Shown here: positions 28,560 through 37,244 of the stretch, one piece after another
How the letters are laid out: the number at the start of each line of letters is the position of its first letter
Position numbering within the stretch: position 1 is the stretch's first letter
NCBI GenBank assembly: GCA_024234955.1
Contig: JACKNK010000004.1
Location: forward strand, 62,001 to 126,000
Direction of reading: 5' to 3'
From: Gammaproteobacteria bacterium
GTDB lineage: Bacteria; Pseudomonadota; Gammaproteobacteria; JACKNK01
Length of the DNA: 64,000 nucleotides
Made by a program: the position numbers and the translations under genes
The notes under the pieces: model-generated
The model's database searches: none
Told to the model about the DNA's origin: nothing
What the model saw: only the letters and a program-made list of their open reading frames with translations

Positions 28560-28663
28560 TCGCGAGCCCTCACAACGAGTTCCTGCCCGCCCCCGTGCAA
28601 CGGCGCACGCTTGAGGTCGGCGAGGCGCGTCAAGGCGGCGCGCACTTGCGAAAGGCTCCCCCC

Positions 28664-30844
28664 ATGCTGTTTGGACGTCACCAGAAGAACCCCATCAAGC
28701 TCGCCGACAAGGGCGTGGTTGAGTGGAAATACACGACCTGCGGGTATTGCTCGACCGGCTGTTCCATCGAAGTCGGGCTCAATAAAGAAGGCGACGCAGT
28801 CGCCTCGCGCGGCGCCGGCGGCGCCGACGTCAATCGCGGCAAGCTCTGCCTGAAAGGCATCCTCGAAGATCAGCTGTTCAAGAGCGCCGGGCGCGGTGAA
28901 AAACCGTTGATGCGCACGCACCGCTGGGACGACTTCGCGGAAGTCTCCTGGGACGACGCCCTCGACCGCACGGTCAGCGAGATCGATCGCATTCAGACCG
29001 CCTACGGTCGCGACAGCTTCGCGATCCTCAGCACCGGCCAGATCATGACCGAGGAGTTCTACACCCTCGGCAAGCTCGCGCGCGGCGTGATCGGCACCAA
29101 CAACTACGACGGCAACACCACGCTTTGCATGGCCTCGGCGGTGTCCGGCTACAAGCGCAGCTTCGGCTCCGACGGCCCGCCCGGCTGCTACGGCGACTTC
29201 GAGCACACCGACTGCCTGCTCGCCTTCGGCTCCAACCTGCCCGAGCAGCACCCGGTGATCTACTGGCGCATGCGCGAGGCGCGCGAGAAGCGCAAGTTCC
29301 CACTGATCGTGGTCGACCCGCGCGTGACCATGCTCGCGCAGCAGGCCGACATGCATCTGCCCATCAACCCCGGCACCGACGTCGTGCTGTTGAACGCGCT
29401 CGCCCACGTGATCATCAATGAGGGCCTGCACGACCAGGCCTACATCGACGCGCACACCACCGGCTTCGAGGCGGTGCGGGCGCTGGTGCAGGACTACGAC
29501 CCGGTCACCGCCGCCGCGATCTGCGGCATCGACGAGGACCGCATCCGCCACGTCGCCCGCCTGTACGCGAAGTGCGACGCGGCGATGAGCATCTGGACCA
29601 TGGGCATCAACCAGTCCACGCACGGCTCCGACGGTGTGGTCGGCATCAACAACCTGAACCTGATCACCGGCAACATCGGCAAACCGGGCGGCACCTCGCT
29701 GTCGATCACCGGCCAGTCGAACGCGATGGGCACGCGCGAATGGTCCTCGGCCTCCGGCCTGCCCGGTTACCGCGTGCTGGAGAACCCGGCGCACCGCGAG
29801 GAGATCGCCGGTTTCTGGGGGATCGACGAGGGGTTCCTGCCGAAGAAGCGAGGTCTGTTCATGACCGACATCTTCCCGGCCATCGAGACCGGCCAGATCA
29901 AGGGCCTGTGGATCATCGCCACCAACCCGATGACCTCGATGCCGAACACCGCGCGCATCCGCAAGACCCTGGAGAAGCTCGAATTCCTGGTCGTGCAGGA
30001 CGCCTACCGCGACGTCGAGACCAACGAATACAGCCACGTCTACCTGCCGGCCGCGATCTGGGCCGAGAAGAAGGGCGTGTTCACCAACACCGAGCGGCGC
30101 GTGAACCTGATCAACAACGTCGTGCCGCCGCACGGCGAATCGAAGCCGGACTTCGAGATCTTCAACCTGGTCGCCGACAAGATGCGGCGCGAGCGCAAAC
30201 CGGTGTTCCCGGAGACCACCGAGGGCGCTTTCGAGGAGATGAAGCAGCTCTCCAAGGGCCGCATGCTCGATTACTCGGGGCTCAGCTACGCCAAGATCGA
30301 GGCCCAGAAGGGCGTGCAGTGGCCCTGCCCGGAAGGTCAGGAAGAGGGCGACCCGCGCCTCTATACCGACGGTAAATTCCAGTACCCCGACGGTCGCGCC
30401 AAGCTGATTCCGCTGCCGTTCATCGACAACAACGAGCGCCCGGACGACGAATACCCGTTCTGGCTGAACTCAGGCCGCGTGGTCGAGCATTTCCACACCC
30501 GCACCCGCACCGGGAAGATCGGCAACCTGAACAAGTTCAGCCCGACCGCCTACCTGGAGATGAACCCGGACGCGGCGGCCAAGCTCGGCATCAAGCACGG
30601 AGAGTACGTGCGCGTGGTGTCGCGGCGTTCCGACGCGGTGGTCATGGCCCAGCTCACCCAGCGGGTCGCGCCCAACGCGATCTTCATCCCCTTCCATTTC
30701 CACGAGTGCGTGAACCGTCTCACCCTCGGCCTGCTCGACCCCCACTCCCGCCAGCCCGCCTACAAGCAGAGCGCCGTGCGTATCGAACGCATCGCGGACC
30801 AGCACGCGGCCGGCGTACGCAACGCCGCCGCCAGAGCCTATTGA
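28664..30844 (+). CDS. NarB-like molybdopterin oxidoreductase (probable second nitrate reductase)
   Basis: The 726-residue enzyme of the bis-MGD family has an N-terminal [4Fe-4S] motif TTCGYCSTGCSIEV (Cys about 26, 29, 33) and a fourth Cys in GKLCLKG. Cofactor segments match NasA (GTNNYDGNTTLCMASAV, SITGQSNAMGTREW, NPMTSMPNTARIRKTLE), and so does the C-terminal MopB domain. Length equals cyanobacterial ferredoxin-dependent NarB (about 730), and the C-terminal [2Fe-2S] module of NasA is missing. Nitrate reduction is inferred from this and from its position divergent to nasA. The reading frame uses almost only G/C third positions, more extreme than most neighbours, which could reflect transfer or high expression. 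ATG 28664 lacks a strong ribosome site. Confidence 0.75.
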   Translation: MLFGRHQKNPIKLADKGVVEWKYTTCGYCSTGCSIEVGLNKEGDAVASRGAGGADVNRGKLCLKGILEDQLFKSAGRGEKPLMRTHRWDDFAEVSWDDALDRTVSEIDRIQTAYGRDSFAILSTGQIMTEEFYTLGKLARGVIGTNNYDGNTTLCMASAVSGYKRSFGSDGPPGCYGDFEHTDCLLAFGSNLPEQHPVIYWRMREAREKRKFPLIVVDPRVTMLAQQADMHLPINPGTDVVLLNALAHVIINEGLHDQAYIDAHTTGFEAVRALVQDYDPVTAAAICGIDEDRIRHVARLYAKCDAAMSIWTMGINQSTHGSDGVVGINNLNLITGNIGKPGGTSLSITGQSNAMGTREWSSASGLPGYRVLENPAHREEIAGFWGIDEGFLPKKRGLFMTDIFPAIETGQIKGLWIIATNPMTSMPNTARIRKTLEKLEFLVVQDAYRDVETNEYSHVYLPAAIWAEKKGVFTNTERRVNLINNVVPPHGESKPDFEIFNLVADKMRRERKPVFPETTEGAFEEMKQLSKGRMLDYSGLSYAKIEAQKGVQWPCPEGQEEGDPRLYTDGKFQYPDGRAKLIPLPFIDNNERPDDEYPFWLNSGRVVEHFHTRTRTGKIGNLNKFSPTAYLEMNPDAAAKLGIKHGEYVRVVSRRSDAVVMAQLTQRVAPNAIFIPFHFHECVNRLTLGLLDPHSRQPAYKQSAVRIERIADQHAAGVRNAAARAY

Positions 30845-30879
30845 CCTGGAACGATTTTCATCACGGCCCATCCCCACCT

Positions 30880-31245
30880 TTACACATGCGACGCGGCCCA
30901 CTTGCGGAACTGGCGGACCTGCAGATCGGCCTCATCATTATTCAAACCATGCGCGTCGAGGTGTTCGCGCAATTCGATCAGGGCGTCACGCAGCCGCTGG
31001 GCGTCGTCGCGCGCGACACGGGTAAATCCACCCGCAATCGCAAGGTCGATCGCGGCGATGCCATGATGACCATGCCACCAGTCGTCGCCATTCATCTCGT
31101 CGCGCGCGGCGATCGGGTTTCGCGCCCATAGGCGTGCAGCAAACACCACGACTTCGGCCTCACGGTGGCAACCGTTGCGGCGCAACAGCGCGTCGATTTC
31201 TGCCAACACCGGGGCCAGATCTTCAATCGCCGTCATTGTTGCCAT
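30880..31245 (-). CDS. Hypothetical protein, 121 residues
   Basis: I do not recognise this family. The protein is small, acidic to neutral and probably all-helical (LAPVLAEIDALLRRNGCHREAEVVVFAARLWARNP). It contains Trp/His-rich GDDWWHGHHGIAAIDLAI and ends RQFRKWAASHV. ATG 31245 overlaps the 3' end of the TerB-like gene by 23 bp, and ATG 31236 is an equally possible start. The overlap suggests co-translation with the TerB-like protein. The stop faces the 3' end of the NarB-like gene 35 bp away. Confidence 0.55.
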   Translation of the reverse strand: MATMTAIEDLAPVLAEIDALLRRNGCHREAEVVVFAARLWARNPIAARDEMNGDDWWHGHHGIAAIDLAIAGGFTRVARDDAQRLRDALIELREHLDAHGLNNDEADLQVRQFRKWAASHV

Positions 31246-31720
31246 CGGCAAGATCGAACAAGTCGGTGCCGCCCGGCGAGGCGTACAAACCCGCGTCGGC
31301 CGGTTCCACACCCAGTTCCCCGCAAAGCCGCACGATCTCGATCTGCTCGGTCGTCGGAATCCGGCCCTGAACCCGGCTCACTGCGACCGCGACCCGGATC
31401 AGCAAGCTTGCCGATTCCCGATGTTCATGCGTCTCGGCAAGCATGGCCTGCAATGCGGCGTCCCGACCTTCGCGCGGCGAACTTTCAATGTCCTGGACAA
31501 AGTGGTTGAACGCCTCCACCCCCTCATGGGGATCGAATACCTTCAAAGCCTCGAGGGTTTCCAGAACTTCATCGACCCGGACCCGATCGCGCAGACTCAC
31601 CGCCCCATCGGCCATCGCCACCAGTGCGCACGCAGCCATCGTCGCCTCCAGAAACGGGCGGTTGCGATGCCGGTCAATGGTTTCATGCCACGAGTGGGAT
31701 AAGGAATCGAGAAAACCCAC
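31223..31720 (-). CDS. TerB-family (tellurite resistance-like) protein
   Basis: The 165-residue soluble helical protein shows the TerB hallmark region RPFLEATMAACALVAMADGAVSLRDRVRVDEVLE, with the acidic 'A-DG' metal-binding turn. A second helical part is LRDA-like (LLIRVAVAVSRVQGRIPTTEQIEIVRLCGELG). TerB domains bind divalent cations and occur in stress and membrane-associated complexes; no other ter genes are present. GTG 31720 was chosen because AGGAGAG lies 6 bp upstream; the open frame continues upstream without a ribosome site. Confidence 0.75.
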   Translation of the reverse strand: MGFLDSLSHSWHETIDRHRNRPFLEATMAACALVAMADGAVSLRDRVRVDEVLETLEALKVFDPHEGVEAFNHFVQDIESSPREGRDAALQAMLAETHEHRESASLLIRVAVAVSRVQGRIPTTEQIEIVRLCGELGVEPADAGLYASPGGTDLFDLADGNNDGD

Positions 31721-31913
31721 GGACGCTCTCCTGTGTTTCGGCGCTCGCTGAACGTTAGTCCGCAGGACAGAACACCACAACCGCCGGCGCACGCGCCTTA
31801 CCCGAGCAGAATGTCCGGTCTCGCCCGTCGTCAGGCTATGCCCCTTCCCCGCAATTCATTAGTATCCAACGATTTACCCGCCAATCTATCGACCACCAGG
31901 CTGCTGCCCGCCG

Positions 31914-34751
31914 ATGTCCAAACCCTACAAAGACACCCTGAACCTGCCCAACACCGGCTTTTCGATGAAAGCCAACCTGCCCAATCGCGAGCCGGAGATG
32001 CTCAAACGGTGGTCGGATGAAGGCCTGTACGAGCGCATTCGTACTGCGTCTGCGGGGCGTCCACGTTTCATGCTGCACGACGGGCCTCCGTATGCAAACG
32101 GGCAGATTCACATCGGCCACGCGGTCAACAAGGTGCTCAAGGACATCATCATCAAGTCCAAGACCCTGAGCGGGTTCGATGCGCCCTACGTACCCGGCTG
32201 GGATTGCCACGGCCTGCCAATCGAGATCAACGTCGAGAAGAAAATCGGCAAGGCAGGTGGAAAGGTGGATGTGCGCACCTTCCGCAACGCCTGCCGAGAC
32301 TATGCCGGCAAGCAGGTCGATCAACAGCGTGAGGACTTCAAGCGTCTGGGCGTTTTCGGCGAGTGGGACAATCCTTACCTGACGATGGACTATGGCTTTG
32401 AGGCCAACATCCTGCGTTCGCTCGGCAAGATCGTCGCCAACGGCCACCTGACGCGCGGCTTCAAGCCGGTGCATTGGTGCCCGGAATGCGGCTCGGCGTT
32501 GGCCGAGGCAGAGGTCGAATATCAGGACAAGACCTCTCCGGCCATCGACGTCCGCTTTGCCGCCGCCGATCAGGCTGGCTTCGCGGCCAGGATGAATGCG
32601 ACGGGTGAAGGCCCGATCTCGGTCGTGATCTGGACCACCACACCGTGGACACTGCCCGCCAACCGCGCCGTGGCCTTGCATCCGGATCTGGAATACGTCC
32701 TGGTGCAGCTCGACCTTGGTAACGGCAACGAGCGCCTGCTGATTGTCGAACCGCTGCTCGAAGACGCCATGAAACGTTACGGCGCCACCGATTACCACAT
32801 CGTCGGTCGTGCCCACGGCCTGATGCTCGAACATCAGCCGCTCGCGCATCCGTTCTACGACCGCGAAGTGCCCGTGATCCTCGGCGAGCACGTCACCACC
32901 GATGCCGGCACCGGCGCCGTCCATACGGCGCCTGGGCACGGCCAGGAGGACTTCGCGGTTGGCCAGCGTTACGGCATCGAGGTCGATAACCCGGTTGGCG
33001 GCAATGGCAGCTTCCTGCCCGGCACCCCGTTGTTCGAAGGCATGAACGTGTTCAAGGCGAACCCGGAGGTGCTGGAGGTCCTGAAGCAGCGCGGCGCCCT
33101 GGTTCACAACGCCCCGCTCCAGCACAGCTATCCGCATTGCTGGCGGCACAAGACCCCGATCATCTTTCGCGCCACTCCGCAGTGGTTCATCGGCATGGAC
33201 AGCAATGGCCTGCGCCGCGCCGCGATGGACGAAATCAAAAAGGTCGATTGGCTGCCGGACTGGGGTCAGGCACGCATCGAAGGCATGGTCGCGGGTCGCC
33301 CGGACTGGTGCATCTCCCGGCAGCGCACCTGGGGGGTACCGATAGCGCTGTTCGTCCACAAGGAAACCCAGGAACCACATCCGGACAGCGCCGCGCTGCT
33401 GGAACAGGTTGCCGTGCATGTCGAGAAGGAAGGTCTGCAGGCCTGGTTCGATCTCGATCCCGCCACCGTCCTGGGCGATGAGGCCGCGCACTACGACAAG
33501 GTCCACGACACCCTCGATGTGTGGTTCGATTCCGGCGTCACCCATCACTGCGTACTGGAAGCCCGGAATAATCTGAGTTTCCCTGCCGACCTGTATCTGG
33601 AAGGCTCGGACCAGCATCGCGGCTGGTTCCAGTCCTCGCTGCTGTCCTCGGTGGCGATGAATCATGTCGCGCCGTATCGGCAGGTGCTGACGCACGGCTT
33701 CACCGTCGATGCCAGCGGTCGCAAGATGTCCAAGTCGGTCGGCAACGTGGTCTCGCCGCAGGACGTGGTCAAGCAGCTCGGCGCGGACATCCTGCGTCTT
33801 TGGGTCGCCGCCACCGATTACCGCACCGAGATGACCGTTTCGGACGAGATCCTCAAACGCATGGCGGACTCCTACCGCCGTATTCGCAACACCGCACGCT
33901 TCCTGCTTTCCAATCTGAACGGTTTCGACCCGGCCAGCGACATGCTCGCCCCAGACCAGATGATCGCCCTGGATCGCTGGGCCGTGGATCGCGCCCGCCG
34001 TCTGCAGGACGACATCACCGCCGCGTACGAGCGTTATGAGTTCCATCTGATCTATCAGAAGGTGCATAACTTCTGCTCCGTGGACCTGGGCGCGTTCTAC
34101 CTCGACGTGATCAAGGATCGCCAGTACACCACCCAGGCCGATTCGATCGCCCGCCGTTCCGCCCAGACCGCACTGTTCCACATCATCGAGGCGATGGTGC
34201 GCTGGCTGGCGCCGATCATGAGCTTCACCGCCGAAGAGATCTGGGGACACATGCCGGGCGAACGCGCCGACTCCGTGTTCCTGTCCACCTGGTATACCGC
34301 GCTCGCGGCATTGCCCGAAGAGGCCCAGGGAGCAAGCGTCCTGGGGCCGAAGTTCTGGACTCGGGTGATGGCGGTGCGTGATGCCGTCAACAAGCGCCTG
34401 GAAACCCTGCGCGGCGAGCAGAAGATCGGTTCCGGACTGGATGCCGAGGTCGATCTTTACTGTGACGACACAACCCTGGCCGCGCTGACACAACTTGGCG
34501 ATGAGCTGCGCTTCGCCCTGATCACCTCTTACGCGCGCCTGCATCCGGTCAGCGACAAACCCGCCGATGCCATCGACGGGGCGCTCAAGGACGCCAAGGT
34601 CTGGATTCGCGCCGTGCCCAGCGAACACCCGAAATGCGTGCGTTGCTGGCATCACCGCGAGGACGTCGGCCGCCACGGCGAACACCCGGAGCTGTGCGGT
34701 CGTTGCGTCGACAACGTCGCTGGCGATGGCGAAGTTCGGCAGTACGCCTGA
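31914..34751 (+). CDS. ileS: Isoleucyl-tRNA synthetase
   Basis: The 945-residue class I synthetase charges tRNA-Ile. It has the HIGH motif in PPYANGQIHIGHAVNKVLKD (about residue 65), a full CP1 editing domain, the KMSKS loop KMSKSVGNVVSPQDVV, and a C-terminal zinc finger CVRCWHHREDVGRH...CGRC. Length fits the bacterial enzyme (E. coli 938). It starts the ileS-lspA-fkpB-ispH block conserved in many gammaproteobacteria; ribF, which often precedes ileS, is missing here. Confidence 0.97.
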   Translation: MSKPYKDTLNLPNTGFSMKANLPNREPEMLKRWSDEGLYERIRTASAGRPRFMLHDGPPYANGQIHIGHAVNKVLKDIIIKSKTLSGFDAPYVPGWDCHGLPIEINVEKKIGKAGGKVDVRTFRNACRDYAGKQVDQQREDFKRLGVFGEWDNPYLTMDYGFEANILRSLGKIVANGHLTRGFKPVHWCPECGSALAEAEVEYQDKTSPAIDVRFAAADQAGFAARMNATGEGPISVVIWTTTPWTLPANRAVALHPDLEYVLVQLDLGNGNERLLIVEPLLEDAMKRYGATDYHIVGRAHGLMLEHQPLAHPFYDREVPVILGEHVTTDAGTGAVHTAPGHGQEDFAVGQRYGIEVDNPVGGNGSFLPGTPLFEGMNVFKANPEVLEVLKQRGALVHNAPLQHSYPHCWRHKTPIIFRATPQWFIGMDSNGLRRAAMDEIKKVDWLPDWGQARIEGMVAGRPDWCISRQRTWGVPIALFVHKETQEPHPDSAALLEQVAVHVEKEGLQAWFDLDPATVLGDEAAHYDKVHDTLDVWFDSGVTHHCVLEARNNLSFPADLYLEGSDQHRGWFQSSLLSSVAMNHVAPYRQVLTHGFTVDASGRKMSKSVGNVVSPQDVVKQLGADILRLWVAATDYRTEMTVSDEILKRMADSYRRIRNTARFLLSNLNGFDPASDMLAPDQMIALDRWAVDRARRLQDDITAAYERYEFHLIYQKVHNFCSVDLGAFYLDVIKDRQYTTQADSIARRSAQTALFHIIEAMVRWLAPIMSFTAEEIWGHMPGERADSVFLSTWYTALAALPEEAQGASVLGPKFWTRVMAVRDAVNKRLETLRGEQKIGSGLDAEVDLYCDDTTLAALTQLGDELRFALITSYARLHPVSDKPADAIDGALKDAKVWIRAVPSEHPKCVRCWHHREDVGRHGEHPELCGRCVDNVAGDGEVRQYA

Positions 34752-34837
34752 CGACCGGACGGAAACCCGCAGCGGTCACACCGATAAACTTCGATCGTGC
34801 GTTCCAACCCACATCACTTGCCAAAGATCGACGCCGC

Positions 34838-35335
34838 ATGCCGATAAAAAGCAAACGCCGCATGGTCGCCTGGTTCTGGCTGTCCGCTGCCGTGGTCATG
34901 CTCGACCAGCTGACCAAGGCCGCAGCGGAATGGTGGTTACAGCCCTATCAGGCCGTAGAGATCCTGCCGCTGTTCAATCTCACCCTGATGTACAACACCG
35001 GCGCGGCGTTCTCGTTCCTTTCCGATGCTGGCGGCTGGCAACGCTGGTTCTTCCTGACCCTGACCATCATCGTGATCGTTGTCCTCATTCGCTGGCTGCG
35101 CGAACTCGATCCGGCGGAAAAATGGAAGGCCGCGTGTTATGCGCTGATTATCGGGGGCGCGATCGGCAATATGATCGACCGTGTCGCCACCGGTCGGGTT
35201 GTCGATTTCCTCGACTTCTACGTCGGCACCTACCATTGGCCGGCGTTCAACATTGCCGATTCCGCGCTGGTGATCGGTGTCGGTGCGCTGATCTGGGACA
35301 TGCTCATGGATGCCCGCCGGGAGAAAAGCGCATGA
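34838..35335 (+). CDS. lspA: Lipoprotein signal peptidase
   Basis: The 165-residue inner-membrane aspartic protease has four membrane helices and removes signal peptides from diacylated prolipoproteins. Conserved blocks are VVMLDQLTKA, LMYNTGAAFSFL and the two catalytic-Asp segments GGAIGNMIDRVATGRVVDF and FNIADSALVIG. ATG 34838 (MPIKSKRRMVAWFW) gives the usual length; the open frame extends upstream into the ileS region. The stop overlaps fkpB by 4 bp (ATGA). Confidence 0.95.
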   Translation: MPIKSKRRMVAWFWLSAAVVMLDQLTKAAAEWWLQPYQAVEILPLFNLTLMYNTGAAFSFLSDAGGWQRWFFLTLTIIVIVVLIRWLRELDPAEKWKAACYALIIGGAIGNMIDRVATGRVVDFLDFYVGTYHWPAFNIADSALVIGVGALIWDMLMDARREKSA

Positions 35336-35781
35336 CCGAAACCGTGCAGCCGGGCCGCCACATCACAATGCATATCCGTATCACCCTGGATAACGGCATC
35401 GTCGCCGAAGACAGCTTTGACGATGAACCACTGAGGTTCGTGGTCGGCGATGGCAGCGTGCTGCCCAACCTCGAACAGGCCCTGATCGGTCTCCCCAGAA
35501 ACGAACCGACACGCATCCTGATCAGCGCGGACGAAGGTTTCGGCGCCCGCGATCCGGGCAATATCCACACGATGCAGCGTGCAGACTTCCCGCCCAACGT
35601 CGATGTTGCACCGGGACGGGTGATCGGCTTCAACACCCCCTCCGGGGAGGAAGTCGCCGGCACCATCATCGAGGTCGGCACCGATCGCGTGGACGTGGAT
35701 TTCAACCACCCGCTTGCGGGCCATAATCTGACCGTCGATGTCGAAATACTCGATATCGGCGACATCCCCACACAGGCCTGA
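35332..35781 (+). CDS. fkpB: FKBP-type peptidyl-prolyl isomerase (SlpA type)
   Basis: The 149-residue SlyD/SlpA-like FKBP starts with VQPGRHITMHIRITLDNGIVAEDS. It includes VVGDGSVLPNLEQALIGL and an insert-in-flap domain (DEGFGARDPGNIHTMQRADFP...VIGFNTPSGEEVAGTI). It catalyses prolyl isomerisation and acts as a chaperone. There is no His-rich tail as in SlyD. It is translationally coupled to lspA and lies 5 bp before ispH, the conserved order. Confidence 0.93.
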   Translation: MTETVQPGRHITMHIRITLDNGIVAEDSFDDEPLRFVVGDGSVLPNLEQALIGLPRNEPTRILISADEGFGARDPGNIHTMQRADFPPNVDVAPGRVIGFNTPSGEEVAGTIIEVGTDRVDVDFNHPLAGHNLTVDVEILDIGDIPTQA

Positions 35782-35786
35782 GCCCC

Positions 35787-36713
35787 ATGCAAATCCTGCT
35801 CGCCAACCCTCGCGGTTTCTGCGCCGGCGTCGATCGCGCCATCGGTATCGTCGAACGTGCGTTGCAGACCTACGGTGCCCCGGTCTACGTTCGCCACGAA
35901 GTCGTTCACAACCGATACGTCGTGGATGACCTCCGCTCCCGTGGCGCGGTCTTCGTCGATGAACTCGACGAGGTTCCGGACGACGGACTGGTGATCTTCT
36001 CGGCGCACGGCGTCGCCAAATCGGTGACGGACGAGGCGGAACGCCGGGGGCTGCGGGTATTCGACGCCACCTGCCCACTGGTGACCAAGGTCCATCTGGA
36101 GGTCGGTCGGCAAGGCCGTGACGACCGTGAAGTCGTACTGATCGGTCATGCCGGCCATCCCGAAGTGGAAGGCACGATGGGGCGTTATGGTTCGGATGAA
36201 GGGATCTATCTCGTCGAGACGCCGGACGACGTCGCAACCCTGAAGGTGATCGACCCCGAACGCCTTGCCTACGTGACTCAGACCACGCTATCGATGGATG
36301 ACACAAGCAAGGTGGTCGATGCGCTGCGTAACCGCTTCCCCGCCATTCAAGGCCCGAAAAAGGACGACATCTGTTACGCCACCCAGAATCGTCAGGACGC
36401 GGTCAAGGACCTCGCCGATCATTGCGATGTGATCCTGGTCGTCGGCTCACCCAACAGCAGTAATTCGAACCGTCTGCGTGAACTGGCCGAAAAACGCCAG
36501 GTACCGGCCTATCTGATCGATGGGCCGGAAGACATCGATCGCAAATGGCTAACGGGAAAGGAACGGATCGGCATCACTGCCGGCGCATCCGCGCCGGAAA
36601 TCCTCGTCAACCGAGTCGTGGCACAGCTTCAGGAATGGGGGGCCGTGCGCGCCGAAGAGGCCGAAGGCATCAAGGAGTCGGTAGTATTTCCGCTCCCCAA
36701 GGAACTGCGCTAA
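35787..36713 (+). CDS. ispH: 4-hydroxy-3-methylbut-2-enyl diphosphate reductase
   Basis: The 308-residue [4Fe-4S] enzyme carries out the final MEP-pathway step to IPP and DMAPP. The three cluster cysteines are in NPRGFCAGVDRAIGIVE (Cys 12), VFDATCPLVTKVH (about 96) and DICYATQNRQDAV (about 196). HEVVHN and GHAGHPEVEGTMG supply substrate-binding residues. Length is typical (E. coli 316). It ends 3 bp from the convergent pilE gene, with no terminator visible between. Confidence 0.97.
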   Translation: MQILLANPRGFCAGVDRAIGIVERALQTYGAPVYVRHEVVHNRYVVDDLRSRGAVFVDELDEVPDDGLVIFSAHGVAKSVTDEAERRGLRVFDATCPLVTKVHLEVGRQGRDDREVVLIGHAGHPEVEGTMGRYGSDEGIYLVETPDDVATLKVIDPERLAYVTQTTLSMDDTSKVVDALRNRFPAIQGPKKDDICYATQNRQDAVKDLADHCDVILVVGSPNSSNSNRLRELAEKRQVPAYLIDGPEDIDRKWLTGKERIGITAGASAPEILVNRVVAQLQEWGAVRAEEAEGIKESVVFPLPKELR

Positions 36714-36716
36714 TCG

Positions 36717-37142
36717 CTACCAGCAGGCCGCATTACCCAAGGTTCCGGTCGCCGTCTTATTGCCCAGGTAATCCAACCGCAGGGTTCCACAGCCAGTATC
36801 GTTGGCCTGGTCGCCCGTCGGAACCGCCTGCAGAACATAACTGGTCGGCGCCATTGTCATGATCTCCAAGTTATAGAATCCATGTTCCGATTGATCGGCG
36901 TAAATATCCGCAACGGTCGAGACCGAGTCGTAGCGACCATCCTGAATATACTGGCGCTCCATCGCCATGCTGAACATGGTCAACGCCGAATGCGCATCCG
37001 CACGCCGGACCGTTAGCATGTAACTTTTGTAAGCCGGAATCGCAATCGATGCGAGGATCGCAACTATTGCGACCGCGACCAGTATTTCAGTGAGCGTGAA
37101 ACCAGCGCTCTGTTTTGCTGTGGCGTTTTTGCAGGAAGGCAT
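36717..37142 (-). CDS. pilE: Type IV minor pilin, PilE-like
   Basis: The 141-residue protein has a prepilin leader ending SAG|FTLTEILVAVAIVAILASIA, with the peptidase site after Gly and the conserved Glu at +5. The C-terminal part has the two-cysteine D-loop (NDTGCGTLRLDYLGNKTA...GNAACW). ATG 37142 opens directly on a 14-residue leader; the open frame from 37217 is longer but unsupported. It is the last gene of the minor-pilin operon, 102 bp after the PilX-position gene. Confidence 0.88.
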   Translation of the reverse strand: MPSCKNATAKQSAGFTLTEILVAVAIVAILASIAIPAYKSYMLTVRRADAHSALTMFSMAMERQYIQDGRYDSVSTVADIYADQSEHGFYNLEIMTMAPTSYVLQAVPTGDQANDTGCGTLRLDYLGNKTATGTLGNAACW

Positions 37143-37244
37143 CAGTGAGTCAGCCCGTTGACACAAGACGACACATGTATGGCAAAGATTCGATATGGGT
37201 TGACCATCAACTTGCAAGCGCCTCGCTCAGGATCGCTCATTTCA

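Larger units (their letters stand above)
28230..28663. other. 434-bp divergent regulatory region between two nitrate reductase genes
   Basis: The region contains, left to right: a sigma-54-type promoter for nasA (28265-28280, minus); a GTAG-type inverted repeat pair (28291-28401); an NtrC-type palindrome (28461-28475); and a sigma-54-type promoter for the NarB-like gene (28543-28559, plus). No coding sequence is credible here; open frames crossing it are side-products of the repeat and high GC. Confidence 0.6.

Noticed and set aside
28355..28663. N-terminal extension of about 100 codons on the NarB-like protein
   Set aside because: It would be translated through the regulatory spacer and the GTAG repeat; the conserved protein begins near ATG 28664.
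31836..34685. Open frame of 949 codons on the minus strand
   Set aside because: Antisense of ileS, whose motifs are complete; the shadow has no family features.
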